Assembly: GCF_008802405.1 (NCBI RefSeq)
Contig: NZ_VZDO01000005.1
Span: 124,001-188,000, forward strand
Length of the DNA: 64,000 nt
Reading direction: 5' to 3'
DNA from: Plantimonas leprariae
GTDB lineage: Bacteria > Pseudomonadota > Alphaproteobacteria > Rhizobiales > Rhizobiaceae
The notes beneath the pieces are model-generated. The model saw only the letters and a program-made list of their open reading frames with translations. It made no database searches and had not been told where the DNA came from. The translations under genes were made by a program, and so were the position numbers. This document shows, one piece after another, positions 28,327-38,386 of this stretch. The first letter of the stretch is position 1; every line of letters starts with the position of its first letter.

Positions 28327-29583
28327 ATGGCGACCAACGTTCTTCTGATCGGCTCGGGCGGGCGGGAGCACGCGCTCGCCTGGAAGATCGCGCAGTCGCC
28401 GGAACTCGGCAGCTTCTGGGCCGCGCCCGGCAATCCCGGCATCGCCGAGCACGCCCGCATCGCGCCGGTGGATCCGGCGGACCATGCGGCGGTCGCCGAA
28501 TTCTGCCGGAACGAATCGGTCGACCTCGTCGTGGTCGGGCCGGAAGCGCCGCTGGTGGCCGGCCTCGCCGACGATCTCCGCGCCGCCGGCCTCGCCGTGT
28601 TCGGGCCGTCCGCCGCCGCGGCGCGGCTGGAAGGCTCGAAGGGCTTCACCAAGGACCTCTGCACGCTGAAGAACATTCCCACCGCCGCCTACGGCCGCTT
28701 CGCCGATGCCGACGCGGCGAAGGCCTACATCCGCGAGATGGGCGCGCCGATCGTGGTGAAGGCGGACGGGCTCGCGGCCGGCAAGGGCGTCACCGTCGCG
28801 CTGGCGCTGGACGACGCGCTGCGGGCGGTCGACGCCTGTTTCGCGGACGCCTTCGGCCTCGGCGCGGAGGTCGTGGTGGAGGAGTTCCTCGAAGGCCGCG
28901 AAGCCAGCCTGTTCTGCCTTTGCGACGGCACGGACGCGCTGTTCTTCGGCACGGCCGAGGACCACAAGCGCGCCTTCGACGGCGACAAGGGGCCGAATAC
29001 CGGCGGCATGGGCGCCTACTCGCCGTCCGCCGCGATGACGCCGGCGCTGGTCGAGGAAGCGATGGCGCGGATCGTCCGCCCGACGCTCGCCGGCATGCGG
29101 GAGGCGGGTTCGCCGTTCACGGGCGTGCTCTATGCCGGCCTGATGCTGACGACGGACGGCGTGAGGCTCATCGAATACAACGTCCGCTTCGGCGACCCGG
29201 AATGCCAGACGCTGATGCTGCGGCTCGAATCCGACCTCCTGCCGATCCTTCGCGCGGTGGCCGAAGGCAGCCTCACCGGCATCGAACCGCGGTGGCGGGA
29301 CGAGGCGGCGGTCTGCGTGGTGATGGCTGCGAAGGGCTATCCCGGCGCCTACGCCAAAGGCACGCCGATCGGGTTGCCGGCCGATACCGGCGATGCCGCG
29401 ATCTTCCATGCCGGCACGCGCCGCGACGGCGATCGGCTGGTCGCGGATGGCGGACGCGTTCTCGGCGTCACGGCCTTGGGATCGGATGCCGCCGAAGCGC
29501 GCGACGTGGCTTATCGCACCGTTCGGGCCATCGACTGGCCGGGCGGCTTCCACCGCACAGACATCGGCCTGAAGGCGCTCTAG
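28327..29583 (+). CDS. purD: Phosphoribosylamine-glycine ligase
   Basis: 418 residues, ATP-grasp enzyme of purine synthesis (GARS). Signatures: [17 protein letters not shown] at the N-terminus, the [16 protein letters not shown]-grasp motif, [22 protein letters not shown] and RFGDPECQ. Start at ATG 28327. Its stop codon overlaps that of the convergent gene within the palindrome CTAG. Confidence 0.96.
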   Translation: MATNVLLIGSGGREHALAWKIAQSPELGSFWAAPGNPGIAEHARIAPVDPADHAAVAEFCRNESVDLVVVGPEAPLVAGLADDLRAAGLAVFGPSAAAARLEGSKGFTKDLCTLKNIPTAAYGRFADADAAKAYIREMGAPIVVKADGLAAGKGVTVALALDDALRAVDACFADAFGLGAEVVVEEFLEGREASLFCLCDGTDALFFGTAEDHKRAFDGDKGPNTGGMGAYSPSAAMTPALVEEAMARIVRPTLAGMREAGSPFTGVLYAGLMLTTDGVRLIEYNVRFGDPECQTLMLRLESDLLPILRAVAEGSLTGIEPRWRDEAAVCVVMAAKGYPGAYAKGTPIGLPADTGDAAIFHAGTRRDGDRLVADGGRVLGVTALGSDAAEARDVAYRTVRAIDWPGGFHRTDIGLKAL

Positions 29584-30440
29584 CGGTCGTTGTCGGACCA
29601 GTTCGCGATGCAGACGTGTTCCTGTACGCCGAGCCCGTCGCCGCCGAGCCGCACCCGGTCGCCGTCGCCGAGGAACCGCGGCGGGTCGTAGGATAGGCCG
29701 ACGCCGCCCGGCGTGCCGGTCATGATCACGTCGCCCGGCTCCAGTCGCGTGAAGCGCGAGATGTAGGAGACAAGATAGGGCACCTTGAAGATCATGCGGC
29801 CGGCCTTGTCCTCCTGCTGGCGGACGCCGTTCACCTCCAGCCAGAGCGTGGTCTCGCCCCAGTCCGGCATCTCGTCCTTCGTGACGAGCCATGGGCCGAG
29901 CGGCGCGAAAGTGTCGTGCGACTTGCCCTTGAACCATTGGCCGCCGCGCTGGAGCTGCAGGTTGCGCTCCGTCACGTCGTTGCAGAGCGTGTAGCCCGCG
30001 ACGTGCTCCATGGCCTGCTCCACCGTCACGTACTTGGCGGTCGAGCCGATCACGACGCCGAGCTCGACGCCCCAGTCCGTGCGGGTCGAAAGGCGCGGCA
30101 GCTCGATCGGGTCGTTCGGCCCGCAGACGGCGGTCGGCGCCTTCATGAAGACGGTCGGCTCCGGGTTGATACGGAAGCCCGCGAGTTGGGCACTTTCCTG
30201 GAAGTTCGGCCCGACGCCGACGACCTTCTCGACCCGGCCGATCGGCGAGGCGAGAGGCGAGCCTTCCGGCGCCGGCGGCAGGGCAGCCGGATCGAGCCCG
30301 GCGATCTCGGCGAGCGCGTCCGGTCCGAGAGCCGCGCCGGACCAGTCGGGAACGTACGCGGATAGATCACGGATGCGGTCCTCGCGGTCGAGCATGCCCG
30401 GACGCTCCGCGCCTCGCCTGCCGAACCGCACCAGCCGCAT
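29580..30440 (-). CDS. Fumarylacetoacetate hydrolase family protein
   Basis: 286 residues. The FAH C-terminal fold occupies about residues 75-285, with [10 protein letters not shown], the metal-binding acidic residues expected around ELGVVIG and NDVTERNLQ, and the closing [13 protein letters not shown]. Family members include acylpyruvate hydrolases, oxaloacetate decarboxylases and 2,4-diketo-3-deoxy-fuconate/rhamnonate hydrolases; motifs do not separate these. GGAGGAG is seven bases before ATG 30440. Confidence 0.88.
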   Translation of the reverse strand: MRLVRFGRRGAERPGMLDREDRIRDLSAYVPDWSGAALGPDALAEIAGLDPAALPPAPEGSPLASPIGRVEKVVGVGPNFQESAQLAGFRINPEPTVFMKAPTAVCGPNDPIELPRLSTRTDWGVELGVVIGSTAKYVTVEQAMEHVAGYTLCNDVTERNLQLQRGGQWFKGKSHDTFAPLGPWLVTKDEMPDWGETTLWLEVNGVRQQEDKAGRMIFKVPYLVSYISRFTRLEPGDVIMTGTPGGVGLSYDPPRFLGDGDRVRLGGDGLGVQEHVCIANWSDNDR

Positions 30441-30553
30441 TGCCGCTCCTCCGTCCCGTACCCGCTTTCGAGCGTCCATCTATACCAGCGGGGCGGAACG
30501 AACACCCGTTCGCGTTGGCGAGCCGCGCAACGAGTGGTGGCGCTATTCCACGG

Positions 30554-31195
30554 TCAGGAAGGATCGGTCGTCGGAGGCGGCGGCTCTCCGGCGGCATCGG
30601 CCGGACGGCGCGCTTCGCGCACGAAGGTCCAGATCGTCGTGCCGAGGGCGACGACGAAGATCAGCGCGACGCCGGCGAAGACCCAGCGGCCGGCGGCGAG
30701 ATATCTCTCGACGGCCGAGCCGAGCAGGTACGCGCCGCCGCAATAGGCCGCCGGCCACAGCGCCGCGCCGAGAAGGTTGAAGAACGAGAACCGGCCGTAG
30801 GGCATGTGCGCCGTGCCCGCGAGGAAGCCGGCGAGCTGGCGCAGGATGAAGATGAAGCGGGCGAAGAGGATGATCGGCGGCCCGCGCTTCAGGAATCGCT
30901 GTTCCAGATGCGCGACGCGGTCCTTTGGGATGCCGAAGCGTGCGGCGTAGCGGTAGACGAAGCCGCGGCCGTAGCGGCGGCCGAGGAGATAGCCGACATT
31001 GTCGCCGAGAAAGCCGCCGGCCCAGGCGGCGAGGAACACTTCCCAGAAAGGCAGGCGCCCCTGACCCGCGAGGACGCCGGCCGCGACGAGCAGGCTCTCG
31101 CCCGGCACCGGCAGGCCGGACGACTCGACGAGGATCGTCAGGAACACGATGCCCGCGCCGTAGTCGGCGAGCCAATTCATCAGGGCGTCCAGCAT
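30554..31195 (-). CDS. DedA family membrane protein
   Basis: 213 residues with about five membrane segments. DedA (SNARE-associated/VTT) signatures are visible: ESSGLPVPGESLLVAAG near the N-terminus, GDNVGYLLGR and FARFIFILRQLAGFLAG with the functionally important Arg, plus an acidic residue at ESLL. Family members act in lipid (undecaprenyl phosphate) translocation and membrane homeostasis. ATG 31195 is seven bases after the rlmD-like stop, so it closes that operon. Confidence 0.92.
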   Translation of the reverse strand: MLDALMNWLADYGAGIVFLTILVESSGLPVPGESLLVAAGVLAGQGRLPFWEVFLAAWAGGFLGDNVGYLLGRRYGRGFVYRYAARFGIPKDRVAHLEQRFLKRGPPIILFARFIFILRQLAGFLAGTAHMPYGRFSFFNLLGAALWPAAYCGGAYLLGSAVERYLAAGRWVFAGVALIFVVALGTTIWTFVREARRPADAAGEPPPPTTDPS

Positions 31196-31202
31196 CGAGG
31201 CT

Positions 31203-32432
31203 TCAGCGCTCCAGCAGGGCGACCGCTTCGACGTGGTGCGACCAGAGGAACTGGTCGATCGGCGTGACGGAGAGGACCCGGTAGCCGCCGTCGACGAGGA
31301 TGCGGCAGTCGCGCGCCAGCGTCGCCGGATTGCAGGATACGGCGGCGATGCGCGGCAGCTTCGAGGCGGCGAACTCGCGCGACTGCGCCTCCGCGCCGGC
31401 GCGCGGCGGGTCGAACATCGCACCGTCGAAGCTCGCCAGCTCCTTCGCCGTCACCGGCCGGCGGAAAAGGTCGCGACGCTCGAATGCCACGGGCCTGAGC
31501 TTCGGCGCCGCGCGGCGCGCCTTGTCGAGCGCGGCGAGCGCCGGGGCGTCCGACTCGTAGGCGCGCACCGTGCTCCGCTCGGCCAGCCGCAGCGCAAAGG
31601 TGCCGATGCCGGCGAAGAGGTCGGCGACCTGTTTCGATTTGGCCAGATGCTCGAGCACGAGCTTCGCCATCGCGTCCTCGGCCGATGGCACGGCCTGGAG
31701 GAACGCGCCCGGCGGCGGCTCCACCGCCACCGTGCCGACCGCGACGCGCGGCCGACGCGCTTCCACGATGGTCTCGCCGTTCACCGTCAGCCGGGCGAAA
31801 TCCTGCGCCAGCGCGAAGGACAGGACGTTTCGCCGCTGGCGCTCGTCGAGCTTCCCGGCGTCCGCGGCCGCGAGGTCGAGCCCGCCGTCCGTCGCGGTGA
31901 CGGTCAGCCGCACCTCGCCGCGGCGAGGCGCGATCAGGCTCGCCAGGCGGCCGAGGGCTTCGAGGCGCGCGGCGATCGCCGGCACGACGACGTGGCAGAC
32001 ATGGAGCGGCACGATCCGCTCGCTCCGGCGCTCGTGGAAGCCGAAGGCGAAACCGCCGCCGCCCGTCCGCGCGCCGGCGAAGACGGCCCGCCGCCGCGTC
32101 GCGGGCCGGCACGGGACGAGTTCGGCGATCGGGGCTTCGAGACCTTGCGAAGCGAAGGCGTCCACCACGAGGCCGCGCTTGAAGCGGCGGTACAGCGCGT
32201 CGCCGGTATGCTGCAGGTCGCAGCCGCCGCAGGCGCCGAAATGCGGGCAGGGCGGTTCCTGTCGCTCGGGGCTGCGTTCGAGAATTTCGACGGGCGCGCT
32301 TCTCGCGCCGGCGCTCTCGACCACGACGCGCTCGCCGGGCAGGGCGAAGGGCACGAAGACCGGCTCGCCGCCGAGCCGCGCCACGCCGTCGCCCTTCGCG
32401 CCGAGCGCTTCGATCGCGACTTCCGTCCTCAC
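31203..32432 (-). CDS. RlmD/TrmA-family RNA (uracil-5) methyltransferase
   Basis: 409 residues from a GTG start. A short TRAM-like N-terminal domain, then a 4Fe-4S site with Cys62, Cys68, Cys71 (CPHFGACGGC) and a fourth Cys near 146 (LHVCHV). The SAM domain has VADLFAGIGTFALRLAE and MFDPPRAGAEAQ, and the catalytic cysteine lies in VSCNPATLARD. RumA/RlmD enzymes make m5U in 23S rRNA; alphaproteobacterial members may have other targets. It lies downstream of dxs, where rhizobia often carry an RNA methyltransferase. Confidence 0.9.
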   Translation of the reverse strand: MRTEVAIEALGAKGDGVARLGGEPVFVPFALPGERVVVESAGARSAPVEILERSPERQEPPCPHFGACGGCDLQHTGDALYRRFKRGLVVDAFASQGLEAPIAELVPCRPATRRRAVFAGARTGGGGFAFGFHERRSERIVPLHVCHVVVPAIAARLEALGRLASLIAPRRGEVRLTVTATDGGLDLAAADAGKLDERQRRNVLSFALAQDFARLTVNGETIVEARRPRVAVGTVAVEPPPGAFLQAVPSAEDAMAKLVLEHLAKSKQVADLFAGIGTFALRLAERSTVRAYESDAPALAALDKARRAAPKLRPVAFERRDLFRRPVTAKELASFDGAMFDPPRAGAEAQSREFAASKLPRIAAVSCNPATLARDCRILVDGGYRVLSVTPIDQFLWSHHVEAVALLER

Positions 32433-32455
32433 CGCACCGCTCGGGCCGGCGGCGG

Positions 32456-34372
32456 TCAGGCCTGCATCACACGCTTCGCGCCGGTGCCGATCGCCTTGAA
32501 GACGGCATCGACGATGCCGGCCTTGTCGAGACCGGCGCCCTTGATCATCGCTTCCGGCGCGGCGTGGTCGACGAAGCTGTCCGGCATCACCAGCGGCCGC
32601 ACCTTCAGGCCCTCGTCGAGGAGGCCACTCGTCGCCAGGAACTGCAGGACCTGGGCGGCGAAGCCGCCGCTCGCGCCTTCCTCGACCGTGATCAGCACCT
32701 CGTGCTGGCGCGCGAGGCGCTTGATCAGGTCGGTGTCGAGGGGCTTGGCGAAGCGAGCATCGGCGACCGTGGTCGACAGGCCGAAGGTTTCAAGCTCCTC
32801 GGCGGCGGCAAGCGCGTCGGCGAGACGGGTGCCGAAGGAGAGGATCGCGACCTTCGAGCCCTCGCGGACGACCCGGCCGCGGCCGATCTCCAAGACCTCG
32901 CCCCGCTCCGGCATGTCGACGCCGACGCCGTTGCCGCGCGGGTAGCGGAACGAGATCGGGCCGTCGTCGTAGGACGCGGCGGTGCGCACCATGTGCTTCA
33001 GCTCCGCCTCGTCGGCGGCCGCCATCACCACCATACCGGGGAGCGAGGCGAGATAGCCGGTGTCGAACGAGCCGGCATGCGTCGGCCCGTCCGCTCCGAC
33101 GAAGCCGGCGCGGTCGATCGCGAAGCGCACCGGCAGATGCTGGATCGCGACGTCGTGGACGATCTGGTCGTAGGCGCGCTGGAGGAAGGTGGAGTATATC
33201 GCGGCGAACGGCTTGTAGCCCTCGGCCGCGAGACCGGCGCAGAAGGTCACGGCGTGCTGCTCGGCGATGCCGACGTCGAAGGTGCGCGTCGGGAAGGCCT
33301 CGCCGAAGAGGTCGAGCCCGGTGCCGTTCGGCATGGCGGCGTTGACGGCGACGATCCGCTCGTCGTGCCGTGCCTCCTCGATCAGCGCCTCGGCGAAGAC
33401 GGCGGTGTAGCTCGGCGCGTTCGCCTTGGCCTTGGCCTGCGTGCCGGTGATCACGTCGAACTTCGAGACCCCGTGGTACTTGTCGGCCGAGCTTTCGGCC
33501 GGCGCGTAGCCCTTGCCCTTCTTGGTGACGACGTGGACGAGGATCGGCCCTTCCTCGGCGTCGCGAACGTTCTTCAGGACGGGCAGCAGGTGGTCGAGGT
33601 CGTGGCCGTCGATCGGGCCGACATAGTAGAAGCCGAGCTCCTCGAACATCGTGCCGCCGGTGAAGAAGCCGCGCGTGTATTCCTCGGTCTTGCGCGCGCC
33701 CTCCTGCACCAGCTTCGGCAGGCGCTTCGACAGGCTGCGCGCCCGGCCGCGCAGGCCGCGATAGGTCTTGCCGGAAACGAGCCGCGCCAGATAGGCGCTG
33801 AGCGCGCCGGTCGGCGGCGCGATCGACATGTCGTTGTCGTTGAGGATGACGATCAGCCGGGCGTTCAGCGCGCCGGCATTGTTCATCGCCTCGTAGGCCA
33901 TGCCAGCCGACATCGCGCCGTCGCCGATCACCGCGACGACGTTGTTGCGCCCGCCCGAAAGGTCGCGGGCGACCGCCATGCCGAGGCCGGCCGAGATCGA
34001 GGTGGAGGAATGGCCGGCGCCGAAGGCGTCGTATTCGCTCTCCGCCCGCTTGGCGAAGCCCGAGAGCCCGTGCTCCTGCCGGACCGTGCGCATCCGCTCG
34101 CGCCGGCCGGTGAGAATCTTGTGCGGATAGGCCTGGTGGCCGACGTCCCAGATAATCCGGTCGCGCGGCGTGTCGAAGACGTAGTGGAGGGCGACCGTCA
34201 GTTCGACGACGCCGAGACCGGCGCCGAGATGACCGCCGGTTCGCGAAACCGCGTCGACGAGGTCGGTGCGGACTTCGTCGGCGACCTGCTTCAGTCTGGC
34301 TTCCGGCAGCGCGCGCAGATCGTCCGGACCTGCGATCGTGTCGAGGAGCGGGGTGTCGAGATGTTGAAACAA
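32456..34372 (-). CDS. dxs: 1-deoxy-D-xylulose-5-phosphate synthase
   Basis: 638 residues. TPP-dependent enzyme opening the MEP pathway. Seen are [35 protein letters not shown], the TPP motif [18 protein letters not shown] and the C-terminal transketolase domain with [14 protein letters not shown]. The start is TTG 34372 (leading to (M)[10 protein letters not shown]), with GGAAGG about 12 bases upstream; no in-frame ATG fits. Third gene of the deacetylase-xseB-dxs-rlmD-dedA operon. Confidence 0.95.
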   Translation of the reverse strand: MFQHLDTPLLDTIAGPDDLRALPEARLKQVADEVRTDLVDAVSRTGGHLGAGLGVVELTVALHYVFDTPRDRIIWDVGHQAYPHKILTGRRERMRTVRQEHGLSGFAKRAESEYDAFGAGHSSTSISAGLGMAVARDLSGGRNNVVAVIGDGAMSAGMAYEAMNNAGALNARLIVILNDNDMSIAPPTGALSAYLARLVSGKTYRGLRGRARSLSKRLPKLVQEGARKTEEYTRGFFTGGTMFEELGFYYVGPIDGHDLDHLLPVLKNVRDAEEGPILVHVVTKKGKGYAPAESSADKYHGVSKFDVITGTQAKAKANAPSYTAVFAEALIEEARHDERIVAVNAAMPNGTGLDLFGEAFPTRTFDVGIAEQHAVTFCAGLAAEGYKPFAAIYSTFLQRAYDQIVHDVAIQHLPVRFAIDRAGFVGADGPTHAGSFDTGYLASLPGMVVMAAADEAELKHMVRTAASYDDGPISFRYPRGNGVGVDMPERGEVLEIGRGRVVREGSKVAILSFGTRLADALAAAEELETFGLSTTVADARFAKPLDTDLIKRLARQHEVLITVEEGASGGFAAQVLQFLATSGLLDEGLKVRPLVMPDSFVDHAAPEAMIKGAGLDKAGIVDAVFKAIGTGAKRVMQA

Positions 34373-34509
34373 GGGAACGCCATGCCTTCCGCGGAAAGTG
34401 GGTCCCGCGCGTCGCTCAGGTCCCGTTCTAAAACGGTTAAAAACTAATCACGCCCCGCTGTCCATCAATGCGGCACACCGGATGCGCGAGTCCACCCGCT
34501 TCGCTCGCC

Positions 34510-34785
34510 TCAAGCGGGGTCGAGCGGGTCGGTGCCGACGGCCTTGCCGGCGCGCGACAGTTTGATCTTCTCCACCCGGTCCTCGGCGGCCGAAAGCAGG
34601 CGTTCGCAGTGGACCTTAAGCTTCTCGCCGCGCTCGTAGATGCGAATCGACACGTCCAGCGGCACGTCGCCGCGCTCCAGGTCCGAGACGATCTTCTCCA
34701 GCGCCGAGAGTGCATCCTCGAAGCTCATGCGCTTGATGTCGGAATCGTCGGCCGGCAGGGCGACGGCGGCGTTGTCGGCGGGCAT
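34510..34785 (-). CDS. xseB: Exodeoxyribonuclease VII small subunit
   Basis: 91 residues. Family core [24 protein letters not shown] followed by [19 protein letters not shown]. XseB partners XseA, which is not in the window. GGAGAAGGAG is a strong ribosome-binding site. The 137-base gap to dxs holds no evident gene. Confidence 0.95.
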   Translation of the reverse strand: MPADNAAVALPADDSDIKRMSFEDALSALEKIVSDLERGDVPLDVSIRIYERGEKLKVHCERLLSAAEDRVEKIKLSRAGKAVGTDPLDPA

Positions 34786-34808
34786 CGGCTCTCCTTCTCC
34801 GCTCCCGC

Positions 34809-35738
34809 TCAGCCGTGGCCGAGCCGCGCGACATGCGCCGCGACGGAGCGTTCCAGTCCGACGAGGTCGTAGCCGCCTTCGAGCAGGCTGACCAGCCGGC
34901 CGCCGGCTAAACGGTCGGCGATCCCCATCAGCCGACCGGTCGCCCAGTCGTAGTCGTCCTCGACGAAGCGGAGGTTCGCCAGCGGGTCGCGGTGATGCGC
35001 GTCGAAGCCGGCGGAGACGATCACGAGGTCTGGCCGGAATGCTTCCAGCGCCGGCAGGACGCGGGTCTCGAACGCGTCGCGGAAGGCTTCGCCGCCGTCG
35101 CCGGCGCTGAGCGGCGCGTTGACGATGTTGTTCGCCGTGCCGGTTTCGGTCTTCGCGCCGGTGCCGGGATAGAGCGGCATCTCGTGGGTGGAGGCGAAGA
35201 GCACCGTCGGGTCGTTCCAGAAGATGTCCTGCGTGCCGTTGCCGTGGTGGACGTCCCAGTCGACGATCGCGACGCGCTCGATCCCATGAGTAGCCTGCGC
35301 GTGGCGCGCGGCGATCGCGGCCGCGTTGAACAGGCAGAAGCCCATGGCCTCTTCCGGCGTCGCGTGGTGGCCGGGCGGCCGGGAGGCGACGAAGACGTTG
35401 TCGGCTCGGCCTTCCACGACGTCATCGACCGCGGCGCAGGCCGCGCCGACCGCGCGGAGCGCCGCCTCGAAGCTCTTCGGGCTGACCACCGTATCGGCCT
35501 CGATCCGAAGCGTGCCGCTGGCGGGAATCGACTTCGCGATCCGTCGCACATGCTGCTCGGAATGGCAGCGGTAGACTGCCTCCACCGAGCCCTCCGGCGC
35601 CAGGGTCCGCTCGAACGACGCGAAAGCCGGATCGGACAGCGCCTTCGCCACGGCCTCCATGCGCTCCGGCCGCTCGGCATGGCCGGGGCCGGTCATGTGC
35701 TCGGCGAAGACGGGGTGATGGTAGATGCGCGTCGGCAT
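34809..35738 (-). CDS. Histone deacetylase family protein (class II-like)
   Basis: 309 residues. Zinc deacetylase motifs: [34 protein letters not shown] with the Asp-x-His zinc ligands, and [11 protein letters not shown] with the second Asp; a LLEGGYD loop near the C-terminus. Bacterial members are acetylpolyamine amidohydrolases or acetoin-utilisation-type deacetylases; which one applies is not decidable here. It heads the operon with xseB and dxs, a stable order in rhizobia. Confidence 0.93.
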   Translation of the reverse strand: MPTRIYHHPVFAEHMTGPGHAERPERMEAVAKALSDPAFASFERTLAPEGSVEAVYRCHSEQHVRRIAKSIPASGTLRIEADTVVSPKSFEAALRAVGAACAAVDDVVEGRADNVFVASRPPGHHATPEEAMGFCLFNAAAIAARHAQATHGIERVAIVDWDVHHGNGTQDIFWNDPTVLFASTHEMPLYPGTGAKTETGTANNIVNAPLSAGDGGEAFRDAFETRVLPALEAFRPDLVIVSAGFDAHHRDPLANLRFVEDDYDWATGRLMGIADRLAGGRLVSLLEGGYDLVGLERSVAAHVARLGHG

Positions 35739-35788
35739 GCGGGCCGAACTAGCGCGGCGAAGGCGGGATCAAGCCGCGACCTCCGCGA

Positions 35789-36883
35789 TCAACCGCGCCC
35801 GGTCTGGCCGCGATGACGGAGATAATGATCGGCGAGCGCGCAGGCGACCATGGCCTCGCCGACCGGCACCGCGCGGATGCCGACGCAGGGGTCGTGCCGC
35901 CCTTTCGTCACGACGTCCACCTCGTTCCCGTCGGCGTCGATCGAGCGGCGCGGGTTGAGAATGGACGAGGTCGGCTTCACCGCGAAGCGCGCGACCACCG
36001 GCTGGCCCGTCGCGATGCCGCCGAGGATGCCGCCGGCGTGGTTGGACAGGAAGTGCGGCCGCCCGTCGTTGCCCATCCGGATCTCGTCGGCATTCGCCTC
36101 GCCGGTGAGCGTGGCGGACTCGAAGCCGTTGCCGATCTCGACGCCCTTCACGGCGTTGATCGACATGAGGTTGGCGGCGATATCGGCATCGAGCTTGCCG
36201 TAGAGCGGCGCGCCGAGACCGGCCGGAACGCCGGTGGCATTGATCTCGATCACCGCACCGACCGAAGAGCCGGCCTTCCGCACGCCATCGAGATAGCCCT
36301 CCCATTCCCGCGCGGCCTCCGCGTCGGGGCAGAAGAACGGGTTGCGGTCGATCTCCGCATCGTCCCAGCGCGAGCGGTCGATACGCTTCTCGCCGATCTG
36401 GACGAGCGCGCCGCGGACCCGCACGCCCGGTACCACGAGCCGGGCGAGGGCGCCGGCCGCGACGCGGCAGGCGGTCTCGCGCGCCGAGGACCGGCCGCCG
36501 CCGCGATAATCGCGGATGCCGTATTTCATGTCGTAGGTGATGTCGGCGTGGCCGGGGCGATAGCGCCGCGCGATCTCGCCGTAGTCCTTCGAGCGCTGGT
36601 CGACGTTCTCGATCTCGAGCGCGATCGGTGTGCCGGTGGCGATCAGTTCGCCGTCATGCTCGCCCGGCATGGTCCCTGAGAGGACGCGCACCTCGTCCGG
36701 TTCGCGGCGCTGCGTGGTGAAGCGCGACTGCCCCGGACGGCGCTTGTCGAGCCAGGCCTGAATGTCGGCCTGCCGGAACGCCAAGCCCGGCGGCATGCCG
36801 TCGACGACGCAGCCGATCGCGGGGCCATGGCTCTCGCCCCAGGTCGTCACGCGGAAGAGATGGCCGAAACTGTTGTGCGACAT
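35789..36883 (-). CDS. aroC: Chorismate synthase
   Basis: 364 residues. Final step of the shikimate pathway, FMN-dependent. Signatures [14 protein letters not shown] near the N-terminus, [33 protein letters not shown] and [18 protein letters not shown] 36883 gives the family start [20 protein letters not shown]; the frame extends to 37186 but that part is not family-like. Confidence 0.97.
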   Translation of the reverse strand: MSHNSFGHLFRVTTWGESHGPAIGCVVDGMPPGLAFRQADIQAWLDKRRPGQSRFTTQRREPDEVRVLSGTMPGEHDGELIATGTPIALEIENVDQRSKDYGEIARRYRPGHADITYDMKYGIRDYRGGGRSSARETACRVAAGALARLVVPGVRVRGALVQIGEKRIDRSRWDDAEIDRNPFFCPDAEAAREWEGYLDGVRKAGSSVGAVIEINATGVPAGLGAPLYGKLDADIAANLMSINAVKGVEIGNGFESATLTGEANADEIRMGNDGRPHFLSNHAGGILGGIATGQPVVARFAVKPTSSILNPRRSIDADGNEVDVVTKGRHDPCVGIRAVPVGEAMVACALADHYLRHRGQTGRG

Positions 36884-37061
36884 CGGGACGGGTGTTTGCG
36901 AAGAGAGCGTCGTTCGGCTGCGATGTAGAGCGAGCGCAACGACCGGGTCAAATTCCGTCGTGCCGCCGCCGCCCGATCGGAAAAAGACACAATCGGGTCG
37001 GCACAATCCTCCCGTCCCGTCGATAGGGGTCGGCGGGGCGCAGTCGAGGGTTTCGAGTTCC

Positions 37062-37277
37062 ATGACGAAGCAGATCATCGCTTTCTTCGCCTCTTCCTTC
37101 CTGTGCGTCGCACTGACCATTCCGGTCTGCGCCGAGGAGAAGAGCGGTACCGTCGCGACCGTCGACCGCGACCGCGCGCTCCTCACCTTCGAGGACGGCT
37201 CCAGCTACGCGCTGCCGAGCGGCTTCGACTACGACGCCGTCACGCCCGGCATGGAAGCTCACGTGATCCTCGGGTAA
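37062..37277 (+). CDS. DUF1344 small exported protein
   Basis: 71 residues. A signal peptide (about 1-24, AxC-E junction near PVCAEE) precedes a ~45-residue domain with [24 protein letters not shown], the DUF1344 pattern of small beta-rich periplasmic proteins in rhizobia. Function unknown. Divergent from aroC. Confidence 0.88.
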   Translation: MTKQIIAFFASSFLCVALTIPVCAEEKSGTVATVDRDRALLTFEDGSSYALPSGFDYDAVTPGMEAHVILG

Positions 37278-37351
37278 TCCGCAGAAGCCCCTCCCGCCGC
37301 CGGCGAACCCGCGCTAGAAGCGGCCGATTTGTCGGACGTCGGGACGGGGCG

Positions 37352-38194
37352 ATGAAACTCGGCATCTTCGCGAAGACCTTCGAGGGCGAGACGCCCGACG
37401 CGGTGCTCGGCGCGGCGCGCGCGGCCGGCTACGAGGCCGTCCAGTACAACATGGCCTGTTCCGGCCTCGGGCCCCTGCCGACACATGTGCCCGACGACGC
37501 AGCCGAGGCGATCGCCCGAGCGGCGGACGCGGCGGGCATCGAGATCGCGGCGGTGTCGGCGACCTACAACATAACGCATCCGGACGAAGCCAAACGCGCG
37601 GAAGGGCGACAAGCCTTCGAGGCGATCGCCGCCGCCGCGCCGCGGATGGGGACGCGGCTCGTCACGGTCTGCTCCGGCAGTCGCGACCCTGACGACCAAT
37701 GGCGCTTCCACCCGGACAACGATACGCCGGCCGCCTGGGACGAGATGGTCGCGGAGTTCCGCCGCATCGTGCCCGTCGCCGAGCGGCATGGAGTCCGCAT
37801 CGGCGTCGAGCCGGAACTCGCCAACGTCGTAAACGGTGCGGCGCGGGCGCGGGCGCTGCTCGACCTGTTTCCCGGCGGGCCGATCCGGATCGTGCTCGAC
37901 CCGGCGAACCTCTTCGAGCACGGGCAGACGGAAGATGTGCGCGTCGCCATAACGGAGGCGATTCGGCTGCTCGGTCCTGATATCGCCTTGGCGCACGCGA
38001 AGGACAGGCGCACGGACGGCAGCTTCGCGACGGCCGGGCAGGGCGCGGTGGACTGGCCGCACTATGTCGGCGCGCTGCGCGATGCCGGTTTCGACGGCGC
38101 GCTGGTCACGCACGGCCTCGCCGCCGGCGAAGCGGAAGGCGTCGCGCGATTCCTGCGCGGCATCGTCGGCGACCGCACGTCAGCAGCGAATTGA
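37352..38194 (+). CDS. Sugar phosphate isomerase/epimerase (TIM barrel, hydroxypyruvate-isomerase-like)
   Basis: 280 residues, AP-endonuclease-2-like TIM barrel. Metal-binding positions expected for the family are seen as Glu in GVEPELANVV, Asp/His in VLDPANLFEHGQ, His in IALAHAKDRRTDG and a C-terminal glutamine/His region (GQGAVDWPHYVGAL). The reaction could be isomerisation of a keto-acid, inosose or tagatose type; the sequence does not decide. ATG 37352, 74 bases after DUF1344. Confidence 0.8.
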   Translation: MKLGIFAKTFEGETPDAVLGAARAAGYEAVQYNMACSGLGPLPTHVPDDAAEAIARAADAAGIEIAAVSATYNITHPDEAKRAEGRQAFEAIAAAAPRMGTRLVTVCSGSRDPDDQWRFHPDNDTPAAWDEMVAEFRRIVPVAERHGVRIGVEPELANVVNGAARARALLDLFPGGPIRIVLDPANLFEHGQTEDVRVAITEAIRLLGPDIALAHAKDRRTDGSFATAGQGAVDWPHYVGALRDAGFDGALVTHGLAAGEAEGVARFLRGIVGDRTSAAN

Positions 38195-38248
38195 CGGAGC
38201 GATCGTCCCGACACGTTAACCGCGCGCTTTCCGCATGGCTGCCGTTCG

Positions 38249-38283
38249 CTTGACCGAGTGTGATTGTGCAGTGCAAAACGCAC
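38249..38283 (+). promoter_or_regulatory. Possible sigma-70 promoter of the polysaccharide region
   Basis: CTTGAC at 38249-38254 is the favoured -35 sequence in rhizobia. About 17 bases later comes TGCAAA, a weak -10. It lies 105-138 bases before the first glycosyltransferase gene and in a 192-base gap. Weak evidence. Confidence 0.3.
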
Positions 38284-38386
38284 GCGGGCTGCAACGCGGA
38301 GACTGGATGGTGAGGGCAGGGAGCGAACCGCGGGCACTGCGTTCGACACTCGTGCCGCATCCCGCCCGGGTCGACGGGCGCATCTG

